In this document: one piece after another, positions 1 to 8,257 of the stretch | Layout of the letters: each line of letters starts with the position of its first letter | How positions within the stretch are numbered: position 1 is the stretch's first letter | Assembly (NCBI GenBank): GCA_964609155.1 | Contig: CAZSRF010000035.1 | Span: 1-22,991, forward strand | DNA length: 22,991 nucleotides | Direction of reading: 5' to 3' | Source: JAGOUU01 sp964609155 | GTDB taxonomy: Bacteria > Pseudomonadota > Gammaproteobacteria > JAGOUU01 | Notes under the pieces: generated by a model | Seen by the model: the letters and a program-made list of their open reading frames with translations, nothing else | Told to the model about the DNA's origin: nothing | The model's database searches: none | Translations under genes and position numbers: made by a program

Positions 1-3000
1 TTGCACCATGGTTATCAGACATCGTGTAATCAACAGTAACAACAGCGCTTTCACCAAAAGCAAGATAATCAAAGTCAGTGCCTGGGTTAAAGACAAGTTG
101 ATTATTAACAATTGTTGCTGTGGCAGTAGAAGTATTATTGCTTGTAATACTTACGCTATCTAGAGTATGAGTATCACTTACATCAAGATCTGTATCATTG
201 GCAAGAACATCAATAGTTACACTGGCATTTTCTGTGGTGGAAGCTATATCAGGATTAGCCACAGGAACCTGATTTCCCCCTGTATTTGCCTGTACAATTA
301 AGCTCACTGTAGCAACATTACTAGGGTATCCCTGATTATCATAAACAACGTAAGTAAACTTATCGACACCGCTAAAAGTATTGTCTGGATTGTAAGTAAC
401 GGTTCCATCACCGTTAAGTGCTACCTGTCCATGAGCAGGGTTGGCTATTATAGAAATACTAGCAGGATCGATGCTGTTGTTATCAGAATCGTTGGCTACT
501 AAATTGATTGTGACATTAGTATTGTATGCAGTTACTGCATAATCATCACTAGCACTAGGAGATTGTAGATTAATGTCGTTTAGAGGATCGCTGCCAACAA
601 TAATCTTTAAAACACCTGTATCATAATTACCATAAGCATCTTTTATTGTATAAACAACATAATCCACACCTGTAAATCCAGGTTGAGGAGTGTATTCGAT
701 TGTAAGATCCTGCATATTAATTGGATTAATACTTCCATGTGTGGGATACAGTAAAATATTAGCGGGCTGTATAGCATCTCCGTCAGCATCTATATCATTG
801 CTTAATAGACTTACCTGTACAGTTCCATCAGTTGGAATATAGACAGTTTCATTGCCAGCAATGGGTTGTGCAGGACCTGCAGGTAAATTGTGGACAACAT
901 TGATATAAACTGTTGCGGGGTTGTTACTGAAAAGACTAGCAGGCCCTTGATCTTCCATAACGTTGTATGTGAAACTGTCTAGCCCAGTGTATCCTGAGCC
1001 ATCAGGAGTATAGATGACTTGACCATTACTAATGCTTACTGTTCCATGTGCAGGATTACTGGTGATATTTATTGTTGCAGCATTAATGTTGTAGGCATCA
1101 AGATCGTTAGCTATAACATTTATAGTTACATCAGTTTGAGTTGCGGTGTTTATTTGTGCAAAATCATCTCCTAGTAATGGTGGGTCATTGTTAACGTCAT
1201 CATTGTCGCCAATTTGTACAACTGCAATACCATGAGTAACATTTCCATTAGCATCTTGAATATCATAGGATAATTCAAAAGTAGCATTTAAACCTGGGGT
1301 AGGTGTAAAAAGAATCCCGTATGGAAGAAAATCTATTGTTCCATTAGCAGCAAGTGGAGCTAAATCGACATTAGTTAAATTGATCGGACCTCCATCTTGG
1401 TCAAAGTCGTTTGCTATAAAAGAATCAGTAGTTATAAGAACTGGTTGATCGTAGGTGCTTATTATAGCGTCACGTCCCGCAATAGGTGCATATAAATTGC
1501 CAGAAGAACCACCACCAATGCCTGGTTGCACATTTATATTCACTGTTGCAACATTACTATAAAGACCTTCATTATCTTTTATGACATATTTGAAAGTGTC
1601 TGTTCCAACTCCTGTTCTGTTATATGTAAATGTTCCGTCACCATTATAGACAAGCTGGCCTGCATTTGTAGACTGAGATAAGATAACAACACTTGATAAA
1701 TTTAAGTTGCCATCTTGATCATAACCACTAACACTAAAAGTGTAGCTGCTGTGAGCTTCATTAAATGTCATATTATCATTCATCAAATATGGCACTTGAT
1801 TATAAGCATTGCTATAAAGTGGCTCATCACCTACACGTACGACCACACGTGCAAAATCTGTAGTATTGGTGCTTGCATCTGTTATTTTATAAATAAACGT
1901 GTCAAGACCGCTAAAATTGGAGTCAGGTGTGTATGAGATAAAACCACTATTATTTGGAATATTCCAGTTAATACTTGCAGTACCATGAGATGGAGATAAA
2001 TATGTTGCACCATTATAGATATCTTGAGCTAGATCAAACGCAATTAACTTGTTTGCTTGCTCGATATTATAATGTTCATCAAGATCATTATTGAGGACCT
2101 GAATATTAATTGGAGTATTGATGGGTGTGCTTATAGTATCTTCTACTGCATCAACGGGCGCTGTACCACTAGAGCCGCTTGCAAATACAAATAGTTGTAC
2201 TGTTGCGACATTACTGGCTAGTCCTTGTTCATCTATTACGTAGTATTGAAAATAGTCATGTCCTAAGCCATTAGGTGTGTATTCAAAATTGTGTGTGCTT
2301 GCGTTATAGGTTACATGACCGCGTAAAGCTGTTTCGGGATGTAAAATAACGACTCGACTAGCATTATTTAAATCTAAATTGTTAGGGGCGCTATCTGGAT
2401 CCTGAGTGTTTAACACAGTGTCTAAATTTAATAAAATAGACGTTTGTGTTGATACATCTAATTGAGTTTGATAGGTGTCATTATAGGGCGTATTGGGGTT
2501 GTACCCTAGTGTTGTAGGAGGGGTGTTTGTACCTCCATTACCTACTTTTATTGTTATGCTTGCATAGCTAGTAAAGTTTTGATCCGTTACTGCATAGATA
2601 TAAGTTGCAGTATAATTATCTCCATCAGGGGTGTAAATAAATTGATTTGTGTTAGAATCATAGACAAGCATTCCTGGGGCAGGAGTGCCTGTTGTTACAC
2701 CCAAAATTTGCGAGAAAGTTAATGATCCGTTGGGACCGTAACTAGGAAAACCGTTAGAGTAAATGCCAGAAATTAAATCATTCCCTGAAAACACTAAAGG
2801 CTGATTAGCTGTTGTTGTTAAGATATCGTCGATAGCTACGGGAGGGTCTGATATCTTAATGTAGATATTCCCAACGTTACTTATCTGGCCATTATTATCA
2901 GTGTAAATAAACTGTAAATGATCATTGGCTAAATTTTGAGATTGAATAGCGATTATGCCTGTTGATGCATCATACGTTGCGGTGCTACCTGTTATTTCGG

Positions 3001-5464
3001 AATCCAATAATTGAAACCTATTAAGATCAATTATAGGATCCTCTGCATCAGATACTAAATTGTCTCCTAATACATTTACGTAGTAGGTAGAGCTTGGGGG
3101 AAGTGAAAATGTTTTTTGTTGCGCTGCAGGAGGTTGATTAGTTACTAATGAAGGGTTGCCTACATGAATAGTGATTGTACCATAACTTACGTATTGACCA
3201 TCAGTAACTTTATATAAAATATTATCTGTAAAATTATAAGGTCCATTGCCAGATGGGGCAGTATAAGAAAGCTCATGGCTACTGCCTCCATTTGTAAGAA
3301 TGGTTAGTACTCCTCCATATTGTGTTAATAAACTACTACTGTTACTTCCAAATGGATCGAGAGTTATGATTAAGTTATCACCATTTGGATCTGATATAGA
3401 ATGATCTAAATTAAAGTTGGCTATATCTCCGCCAGTATCATTCAGAGTGGTAGGATAGATGTAGTTGGAAGCTATTGGTTCGTGATTAGGTCCGGGGGGG
3501 ATCTGTACATTAATAAATACATTTCCAACTTCACTGACATTACCACTGCTGTCTATCCAAGCAAATTGAAACTTGTCAAGACCTACATTGCTATAGGAGT
3601 GATAAGTAGCTATTCCAGATTGATTATCATAAGTAACATATCCATTACTAGGGTTAGAATCTAGTAGTTGGATGTTACTTGGGATAAAAGTACCGTCAGG
3701 ATCGGAGGTAAGAGTACTGAGATTTATATCTGTCGTGCTGTTTGGTGTGACGGTAATGTTTGTGCTTTGCGAAACTGGATGATAGCTGACACCGCCATCA
3801 CCAACCACTACAGTTATAGTCCCAATACTGCTATAGGCTCCATCTGTGATTTTGTATAAAAAAGTATCTGTATAATTGCCTGGAACAGACGTATAAACTA
3901 TATGATAGTCACCCAAAGTCCCGCTTGTCGATACAGATCCAAGAGTGTTTGTTGAGCCTGTATTAAATGGATCTAAACTTAGAACTAAGGGATTCCCACT
4001 AGGATCCTGAAGGAACCCTGTAGTATTGATGTCAATAGTAACGCCGCCTGCGGAAGATAGAGGTGGACTACCAAAGCTGTCATTATAATTAAAGTTAGTT
4101 GCACTTGGTTCTTGAGCAGGAGCAAGAATGACTTGATCATTTACATTAACGTGAATAGTACCAACATTACTGATTAACCCTGTATTGTCTACAACAAAAT
4201 ATTGAAATGAATCATTGCCTAAAAAAGTTGAATTTGCCATTTGGCCGTTAGTATATTGGTAAATTATAGACTGGGTACTTGCATCGTAATAAACAAGATT
4301 CCCATAGCTGGTGAGACTTGTGCTCCAACTAGTTAGAGGAAAAATAACTTTGCTTGGATCGGAAAGGTTGAGGTTATTATCTGCATCACTTGTTAGCAAC
4401 GTAGCCATCGGTATTTGTACAAAGTGATTACCGTAAATACTCATAGAAGTACTGTAATCATCTAGAGTCGTTGGTGCATGCTCTGTGCCGCCATTACCTA
4501 CTGTTATTGTGAGTGTTGCAAAGTTCAATAAGTTATCATCTTCAGCAAGACTTAAAAAAGTGTCAGTGTAATCGGTGCCGTTAGGGGTGTAGTGCCAATG
4601 AGAGAATACAGGGTGTCTTCCAGATGTATATACCCAAGTGATGGTCCCTTTTGCTAACTGCGTACCATTATAATCTGTGAACACATTGTCAGTGACGAAG
4701 GTATCAGGCCCTTGAGGATCTGAATCATTTTGTTGCAAATCAGCTCGCGTAATATCCAAAGATGTACCGTTCGGGATGTTAAATTGATCTTCAACGGCAT
4801 TGGGAGGATCATTACCTAAAAAAGTAAAGATTGGTGTAAATGCTGATGTGTTTCCGTCACTATCAACGATTTGTAAAGCAAATGGTTCATAATGCAGTGT
4901 ATCGCCATTTGCATAAGCTGGGGCTGTTAACGTATAGGTAAGTATTCCAGTCGAGCTGTTATAGGTTATGTTACCAAAAGATGGAGGTGTAAGGACTTGT
5001 ATGTTTCCAGGAGCGACAAAGCCATCTTCAGCATCCATAAAAAATTGACTAAGATTAGTAGAAAATGTACCACCAGTTGGTAGTACAATTTGAGCGGAGT
5101 TGCTTATGGGGCTGGAGTTATCATAGGCAATATTGACTTGGCCGATGGTACTAGATATACCATCAGAAGCTTGTATATCAAAGCTATCTAAAAAACCAGA
5201 ATTAGCAAACGTAGCTTGCTCAGTGTAAGTATAAGTTAAGATATTGCCTTGAATATGAACAGTTGCATTATGTGATGTGATTATTGTTGTTGGATCGCCA
5301 CTATTATAAATATTATTGGGATCAAGAGTTATTGTTAATTGATCACCATCTGGATCAGAAATATATTGGGTTAAATCAATGGATAGTGTTCCTCCATTAC
5401 CGTAACGAGCCTGAAGATCTGGATTACTTGTAGGATTGAAAGCAGAGATTACGGGTGCACTGTT
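1..5464 (-). repeat. Array of about 17 Ig/cadherin-like modules, A and B types alternating
   Basis: Module ends can be recognised by their last beta strand. Type A ends in SNVATVxxxV or NVGxIxxxV, near 303, 890, 1520, 2185, 2850, 3500 and 4140. Type B ends in TITxxVGxGG or VVVRVGDEP-like strands, near 585, 1200, 1825, 2530, 3155, 3795 and 4490. The types alternate without exception through these fourteen ends, so the working unit is a two-module pair of about 590-700 bp. The two modules nearest DUF4347 (ends near 4805 and 5115) fit less well. Sequence between pairs has diverged strongly, so this is an old protein-level repeat and not a recent DNA tandem repeat. Family assignment (Big_9 / cadherin-like / VCBS-type) is by motif only. 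Confidence 0.8.
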
Positions 5465-6400
5465 TGGAAGTAAATTATCCCATTGAGATTGAGCTTCTGC
5501 ACTGAGAAAAACTTTTGAGTTGATATCACCAACCTGGTATTCTAGCCGCCAATCGCCACCTAACGTGCTACTGCCTGTAGGATTAGTACTTGCAGTTACG
5601 TCTGCATCTGTCAGAGCAGCTATGTTATTTACTAAATTTTGACCATCTGCAGACTGGGCTAGATCACAACTATAAATCAAGATATCAGCATTCTGGGTTA
5701 GCGCATTTTTCCAGGAGGTAAGGTTTTCTTTATAATCACTAAAGTTTTTATCAGATAATACTCCAGTACCTAATTTAAGTTCACCTTCTGTACCATGTGA
5801 AACTATGTGCACAGAATCTAATTGATGATCATAACTTTTTAGATAATCAGTAATTTGTTTTATGCCATCTACATTCTTATCTAAGATCACAACATCGTAA
5901 TTATTTTTGTCCAAGCCTAGGAGTAATTGCTCATAATTTGGAACATTACTTTCAATGAAAACTATACCTTTTGGGTTAGCATTATCGTGTTCAACAGGTA
6001 AATCTGAAGGTGGGGAAACTAAGTTGGCAATTGGATCATGGTTATCAGTGTTATTGGAGCTTTCTGAGTTAGCTGTAGTTGGGTCGGTGGTAGCGGGAGG
6101 ATGAACCAAATTTATGTCTGCACCATGATCGGTGGGGGTCGGAGTCGGAGCTGGGTGAGCTACATCCATTGCTTCAGCAATAGGTGCTGCTACTGTAGCA
6201 TCAAACAACATTTTGGGCTCTAAAGCTTCTAAGCGGCTATGAGTAAAGCCAATGCTCTTATCTATAGGGTTCTTAACTTGAGCTGGGTTGCTATTTATGG
6301 TTGAGGGAGAAGTTGAATGATCTGTTATCTCCTTGTTTTTAGACTTTTTCAGTAGAACAATACGTTGCAAAAGTTGTTTTATCCAATTAAGCCACTTCAT
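1..6400 (-). CDS. Giant DUF4347 / Ig-cadherin-like repeat surface or secreted protein (3' end outside window)
   Basis: One frame is open from ATG at 6400 to the left edge, at least 2,133 codons, and I checked phase at several points (6400, 5797, 5668, 5464, 4802, 3004 and 4). An AGGTGGGG-type ribosome site lies upstream of the ATG. The N-terminus is basic (MKWLNWIKQLLQRIVLLKK) without a clear cleavable signal. Residues 57-68 read LEALEPKMLFDA, like the LEPR-XLL motif of large exported proteins. Residues about 135-300 match DUF4347, with VHIVSHGTEG (His202) and ILIYSCDLA (Cys245). From residue 313 (NSAPV) onward come Asp/Asn-rich beta modules of 95-120 residues, about sixteen complete and one cut by the edge. 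Family knowledge suggests export by a type I system with a C-terminal signal, but the C-terminus is not in the window. Adhesion or host contact is inferred. Calling the His/Cys pair caspase-like is tentative. Confidence 0.93.
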   Translation of the reverse strand, partial: MKWLNWIKQLLQRIVLLKKSKNKEITDHSTSPSTINSNPAQVKNPIDKSIGFTHSRLEALEPKMLFDATVAAPIAEAMDVAHPAPTPTPTDHGADINLVHPPATTDPTTANSESSNNTDNHDPIANLVSPPSDLPVEHDNANPKGIVFIESNVPNYEQLLLGLDKNNYDVVILDKNVDGIKQITDYLKSYDHQLDSVHIVSHGTEGELKLGTGVLSDKNFSDYKENLTSWKNALTQNADILIYSCDLAQSADGQNLVNNIAALTDADVTASTNPTGSSTLGGDWRLEYQVGDINSKVFLSAEAQSQWDNLLPNSAPVISAFNPTSNPDLQARYGNGGTLSIDLTQYISDPDGDQLTITLDPNNIYNSGDPTTIITSHNATVHIQGNILTYTYTEQATFANSGFLDSFDIQASDGISSTIGQVNIAYDNSSPISNSAQIVLPTGGTFSTNLSQFFMDAEDGFVAPGNIQVLTPPSFGNITYNSSTGILTYTLTAPAYANGDTLHYEPFALQIVDSDGNTSAFTPIFTFLGNDPPNAVEDQFNIPNGTSLDITRADLQQNDSDPQGPDTFVTDNVFTDYNGTQLAKGTITWVYTSGRHPVFSHWHYTPNGTDYTDTFLSLAEDDNLLNFATLTITVGNGGTEHAPTTLDDYSTSMSIYGNHFVQIPMATLLTSDADNNLNLSDPSKVIFPLTSWSTSLTSYGNLVYYDASTQSIIYQYTNGQMANSTFLGNDSFQYFVVDNTGLISNVGTIHVNVNDQVILAPAQEPSATNFNYNDSFGSPPLSSAGGVTIDINTTGFLQDPSGNPLVLSLDPFNTGSTNTLGSVSTSGTLGDYHIVYTSVPGNYTDTFLYKITDGAYSSIGTITVVVGDGGVSYHPVSQSTNITVTPNSTTDINLSTLTSDPDGTFIPSNIQLLDSNPSNGYVTYDNQSGIATYHSYSNVGLDKFQFAWIDSSGNVSEVGNVFINVQIPPGPNHEPIASNYIYPTTLNDTGGDIANFNLDHSISDPNGDNLIITLDPFGSNSSSLLTQYGGVLTILTNGGSSHELSYTAPSGNGPYNFTDNILYKVTDGQYVSYGTITIHVGNPSLVTNQPPAAQQKTFSLPPSSTYYVNVLGDNLVSDAEDPIIDLNRFQLLDSEITGSTATYDASTGIIAIQSQNLANDHLQFIYTDNNGQISNVGNIYIKISDPPVAIDDILTTTANQPLVFSGNDLISGIYSNGFPSYGPNGSLTFSQILGVTTGTPAPGMLVYDSNTNQFIYTPDGDNYTATYIYAVTDQNFTSYASITIKVGNGGTNTPPTTLGYNPNTPYNDTYQTQLDVSTQTSILLNLDTVLNTQDPDSAPNNLDLNNASRVVILHPETALRGHVTYNASTHNFEYTPNGLGHDYFQYYVIDEQGLASNVATVQLFVFASGSSGTAPVDAVEDTISTPINTPINIQVLNNDLDEHYNIEQANKLIAFDLAQDIYNGATYLSPSHGTASINWNIPNNSGFISYTPDSNFSGLDTFIYKITDASTNTTDFARVVVRVGDEPLYSNAYNQVPYLMNDNMTFNEAHSSYTFSVSGYDQDGNLNLSSVVILSQSTNAGQLVYNGDGTFTYNRTGVGTDTFKYVIKDNEGLYSNVATVNINVQPGIGGGSSGNLYAPIAGRDAIISTYDQPVLITTDSFIANDFDQDGGPINLTNVDLAPLAANGTIDFLPYGILFTPTPGLNATFELSYDIQDANGNVTHGIAVVQIGDNDDVNNDPPLLGDDFAQINTATQTDVTINVIANDLDAYNINAATINITSNPAHGTVSISNGQVIYTPDGSGYTGLDSFTYNVMEDQGPASLFSNNPATVYINVVHNLPAGPAQPIAGNETVYIPTDGTVQVSLLSNDIDADGDAIQPANILLYPTHGSINPINMQDLTIEYTPQPGFTGVDYVVYTIKDAYGNYDTGVLKIIVGSDPLNDINLQSPSASDDYAVTAYNTNVTINLVANDSDNNSIDPASISIIANPAHGQVALNGDGTVTYNPDNTFSGVDKFTYVVYDNQGYPSNVATVSLIVQANTGGNQVPVANPDIASTTENASVTIDVLANDTDLDVSDTHTLDSVSITSNNTSTATATIVNNQLVFNPGTDFDYLAFGESAVVTVDYTMSDNHGA

Positions 6401-6664
6401 AGACGAACCCCACCTATAAAATAAATTAGTCAGCTTTATAAATGTAGTTTATCACAAAAATTAAAAGATGCTTAAATTTGATTAATTTTTTAGTTTTTTT
6501 TTTACAAACAAGGAGTTAAAAACAGATAGATATATAGTAGGTCGTTGATGGTTAGTTAACGTATTGATCAAGAACAAAATTTTTGCTAGTTGCTGTTTTT
6601 TTATATATGATTAAATAAGTATTAATTAGAGTTTAACTTACCATATTATAGTGATTACGCTATC
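6401..6664. promoter_or_regulatory. Divergent intergenic region between the giant surface gene and pilT
   Basis: This 264-bp very AT-rich spacer holds the upstream regions of both genes. For the minus-strand gene, TATAAA (plus positions 6435-6440) lies 18 nt from a weak TTAATT (6459-6464), a possible -10/-35 pair. Poly-T runs near 6485-6502 could act as an A-tract. For pilT, TATTAT at 6644-6649 is a possible -10 box with no convincing -35 and would give a very short leader. There is no coding frame here. Confidence 0.35.
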
Positions 6665-7708
6665 ATGATGAAATTACAAGATCTTCTTAGATTAGCTATT
6701 GAACGACGTGCATCGGATTTGCATCTTTCAGCTGGAATGCTTCCTATGTTGCGTGTTGACGGAGCCATTACACCCCTATATGAAGAAAAAATTTTAGAAC
6801 ACGATGTCTTGATGAAAGCATTTGATGAAATCATGTCAGAAAGGCATAAAGAGGCTTTGGCAACTAGTTTATCGGCAGACTTCTCTTATAACCTAGATAA
6901 AGAAATGCGATTTAGGGTCAACGTTTATATGCAAAGATTAGGTGTGGCAGCTGCATTCAGGGGAATACCAAATGCTTTACCTAGCTTAGAGGGGCTTAAT
7001 GCTCCTAGGATTTTACACCATCTTATAACTCGTGAACGTGGGCTTATATTGGTAACAGGTCAAACTGGTAGTGGTAAAAGTACAACATTAGCTGCGATGA
7101 TTGCAGAAGTAAACAGAAATCATAAAAAACATATTATTACTATAGAGGATCCAATAGAATTTGTTCACCACAGTTATAATTGTTTGATTAATCAAAGAGA
7201 AATAGGACACGATGCGGTGGATTTTACATCTTCGTTAGCATCTGCGTTAAGAGAAGATCCAGATATTATCCTTGTTGGTGAGATGAGAGATTTGGAGACC
7301 GTTAGATTAGCTCTAACGGCCGCTGAGACAGGGCATTTAGTTTTGGCTACACTACATACTAGCTCAGCCGCTAAAACAATAGATAGGATTGTAGACGTCT
7401 TTCCTGGTGAGGAAAAGGCAATGGTAAGAACTATGTTATCCGAGTCATTATGCGCTGTTATAGCTCAAACTTTAATCCCAAAGGCAAGTGGTGTAGGCCG
7501 GGTAGCAGGCTATGAAGTCTTAGTTGCAACACCTGCCGTGCGTAACTTAATTAGGGAAAATAAAATAGCCCAGATGTACTCAGTAATGCAAACTGGCACG
7601 CAGTTTGGCATGCAGACACTAGATAGCCACTTACAAAATTTGGTTTTGCACGGACTGATTTCTCAAGATTCTTTAGAGCGATCATCACGAGCTCATGATG
7701 GCTACTAA
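6665..7708 (+). CDS. pilT: Type IV pilus retraction ATPase PilT
   Basis: This 347-aa hexameric secretion-type ATPase powers pilus disassembly, used for twitching motility and, in relatives, DNA uptake. It acts at the cytoplasmic base of the pilus. Seen in the sequence: SDLHLSAG near the N-terminus, Walker A GQTGSGKST (132-140), Asp box ITIEDPIEFVH (158-168), Walker B with catalytic Glu in DPDIILVGEMRD (198-209), and His box GHLVLATLHT (223-232). The C-terminal segment VRNLIRENKIAQMYSVMQTG is typical of PilT. Length is normal for the family. The start is ATG 6665 or the adjacent ATG 6668; neither has a clear Shine-Dalgarno sequence. No other pilus gene is in the window, so it stands alone. PilU is the main alternative but is usually longer. 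Confidence 0.93.
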   Translation: MMKLQDLLRLAIERRASDLHLSAGMLPMLRVDGAITPLYEEKILEHDVLMKAFDEIMSERHKEALATSLSADFSYNLDKEMRFRVNVYMQRLGVAAAFRGIPNALPSLEGLNAPRILHHLITRERGLILVTGQTGSGKSTTLAAMIAEVNRNHKKHIITIEDPIEFVHHSYNCLINQREIGHDAVDFTSSLASALREDPDIILVGEMRDLETVRLALTAAETGHLVLATLHTSSAAKTIDRIVDVFPGEEKAMVRTMLSESLCAVIAQTLIPKASGVGRVAGYEVLVATPAVRNLIRENKIAQMYSVMQTGTQFGMQTLDSHLQNLVLHGLISQDSLERSSRAHDGY

Positions 7709-7712
7709 TATT

Positions 7713-7735
7713 ATAATACTACACTAAAGTATTAT
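7713..7735 (+). terminator. Weak AT-rich hairpin after pilT
   Basis: The arms ATAATACT (7713-7720) and AGTATTAT (7728-7735) pair perfectly around a 7-nt loop and begin 5 nt after the pilT stop. The stem is mostly A-T and only two further T follow, so it would be a weak terminator or a 3'-end stabiliser. Confidence 0.3.
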
Positions 7736-7759
7736 TTGAACTGGACCGAGATATTAACT

Positions 7760-7766
7760 AGGTGGA
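7760..7766 (+). promoter_or_regulatory. Shine-Dalgarno AGGTGGA that favours a TTG start
   Basis: AGGTGGA lies 9 nt before TTG at 7776 but 18 nt before the first ATG at 7785. The spacing supports TTG as the start of the downstream 130-aa gene. Confidence 0.5.
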
Positions 7767-7775
7767 ACCATATTT

Positions 7776-8168
7776 TTGACCCTCATGAGCAACCCTAATA
7801 TAAACATATGGACTGCGGTCATAGAGCATACCTTGGATGTAGATTATGACACGGTTGTAGTTTGCACAGAGAAGGCGAAAGCTTTGACCAAAGGATTAAA
7901 AAAAGGAAAGTCCTATTACTTAACTATTGAAGCGGGATTTGATATAGAAATCATAAAAGTCATGAAAATTTGTAATGAGCGTATACTCTGCATAGAACGA
8001 GGTCAACAGGGCACAGTTCCTGGTGTTTGGCCAGCAGGGATATTACTTGAAGGAAGGATTACAGCTCAAGCTTTGGACGATTTAAGGCTAGATCCTTATG
8101 TACTGATTGCCAACAACGAAGAAAGTCTACTCGCCCCAAATGGTGATTTAATCACTAAACAATCTTAA
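7776..8168 (+). CDS. Unknown small protein with a phage-structural-like motif
   Basis: This is a 130-aa soluble protein with no signal or membrane segment. Residues 73-88 read IERGQQGTVPGVWPAG, followed by LLEGRITAQALDDL. The pattern ERGQ-GT-x-WPAG followed by a (L/I)T helix recalls a segment found in many phage tail or baseplate-associated proteins. Beta-rich residues 47-75 precede it. No other phage gene lies nearby, so it is either a captured domain or a cellular protein with the same fold. The start at TTG 7776 is chosen for its Shine-Dalgarno spacing; ATG 7785 would remove three residues. It sits between pilT and the 906-aa gene on the same strand, with its own ribosome site. The function is not known and the phage link is an inference from memory of the motif. 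Confidence 0.7.
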   Translation: MTLMSNPNINIWTAVIEHTLDVDYDTVVVCTEKAKALTKGLKKGKSYYLTIEAGFDIEIIKVMKICNERILCIERGQQGTVPGVWPAGILLEGRITAQALDDLRLDPYVLIANNEESLLAPNGDLITKQS

Positions 8169-8257
8169 ATAATCCTAATCTTGCAAAATATTAAATCAAT
8201 GTGTTACTCTCGTCATGATGTAAGTTAGTAATTAGTGCATAAAAGATGGAGTAGCAT

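Noticed and set aside
1715..3859. Short plus-strand open frames at 1715-1936, 3482-3664 and 3668-3859
   Set aside because: They lie antisense inside the continuous giant minus-strand frame, lack ribosome sites and have no protein-like composition.
1..5464. CRISPR array or DNA-level tandem repeat in the giant gene
   Set aside because: The periodicity is at the protein level, units are about 100 residues and strongly diverged, and there are no short identical repeats with spacers.
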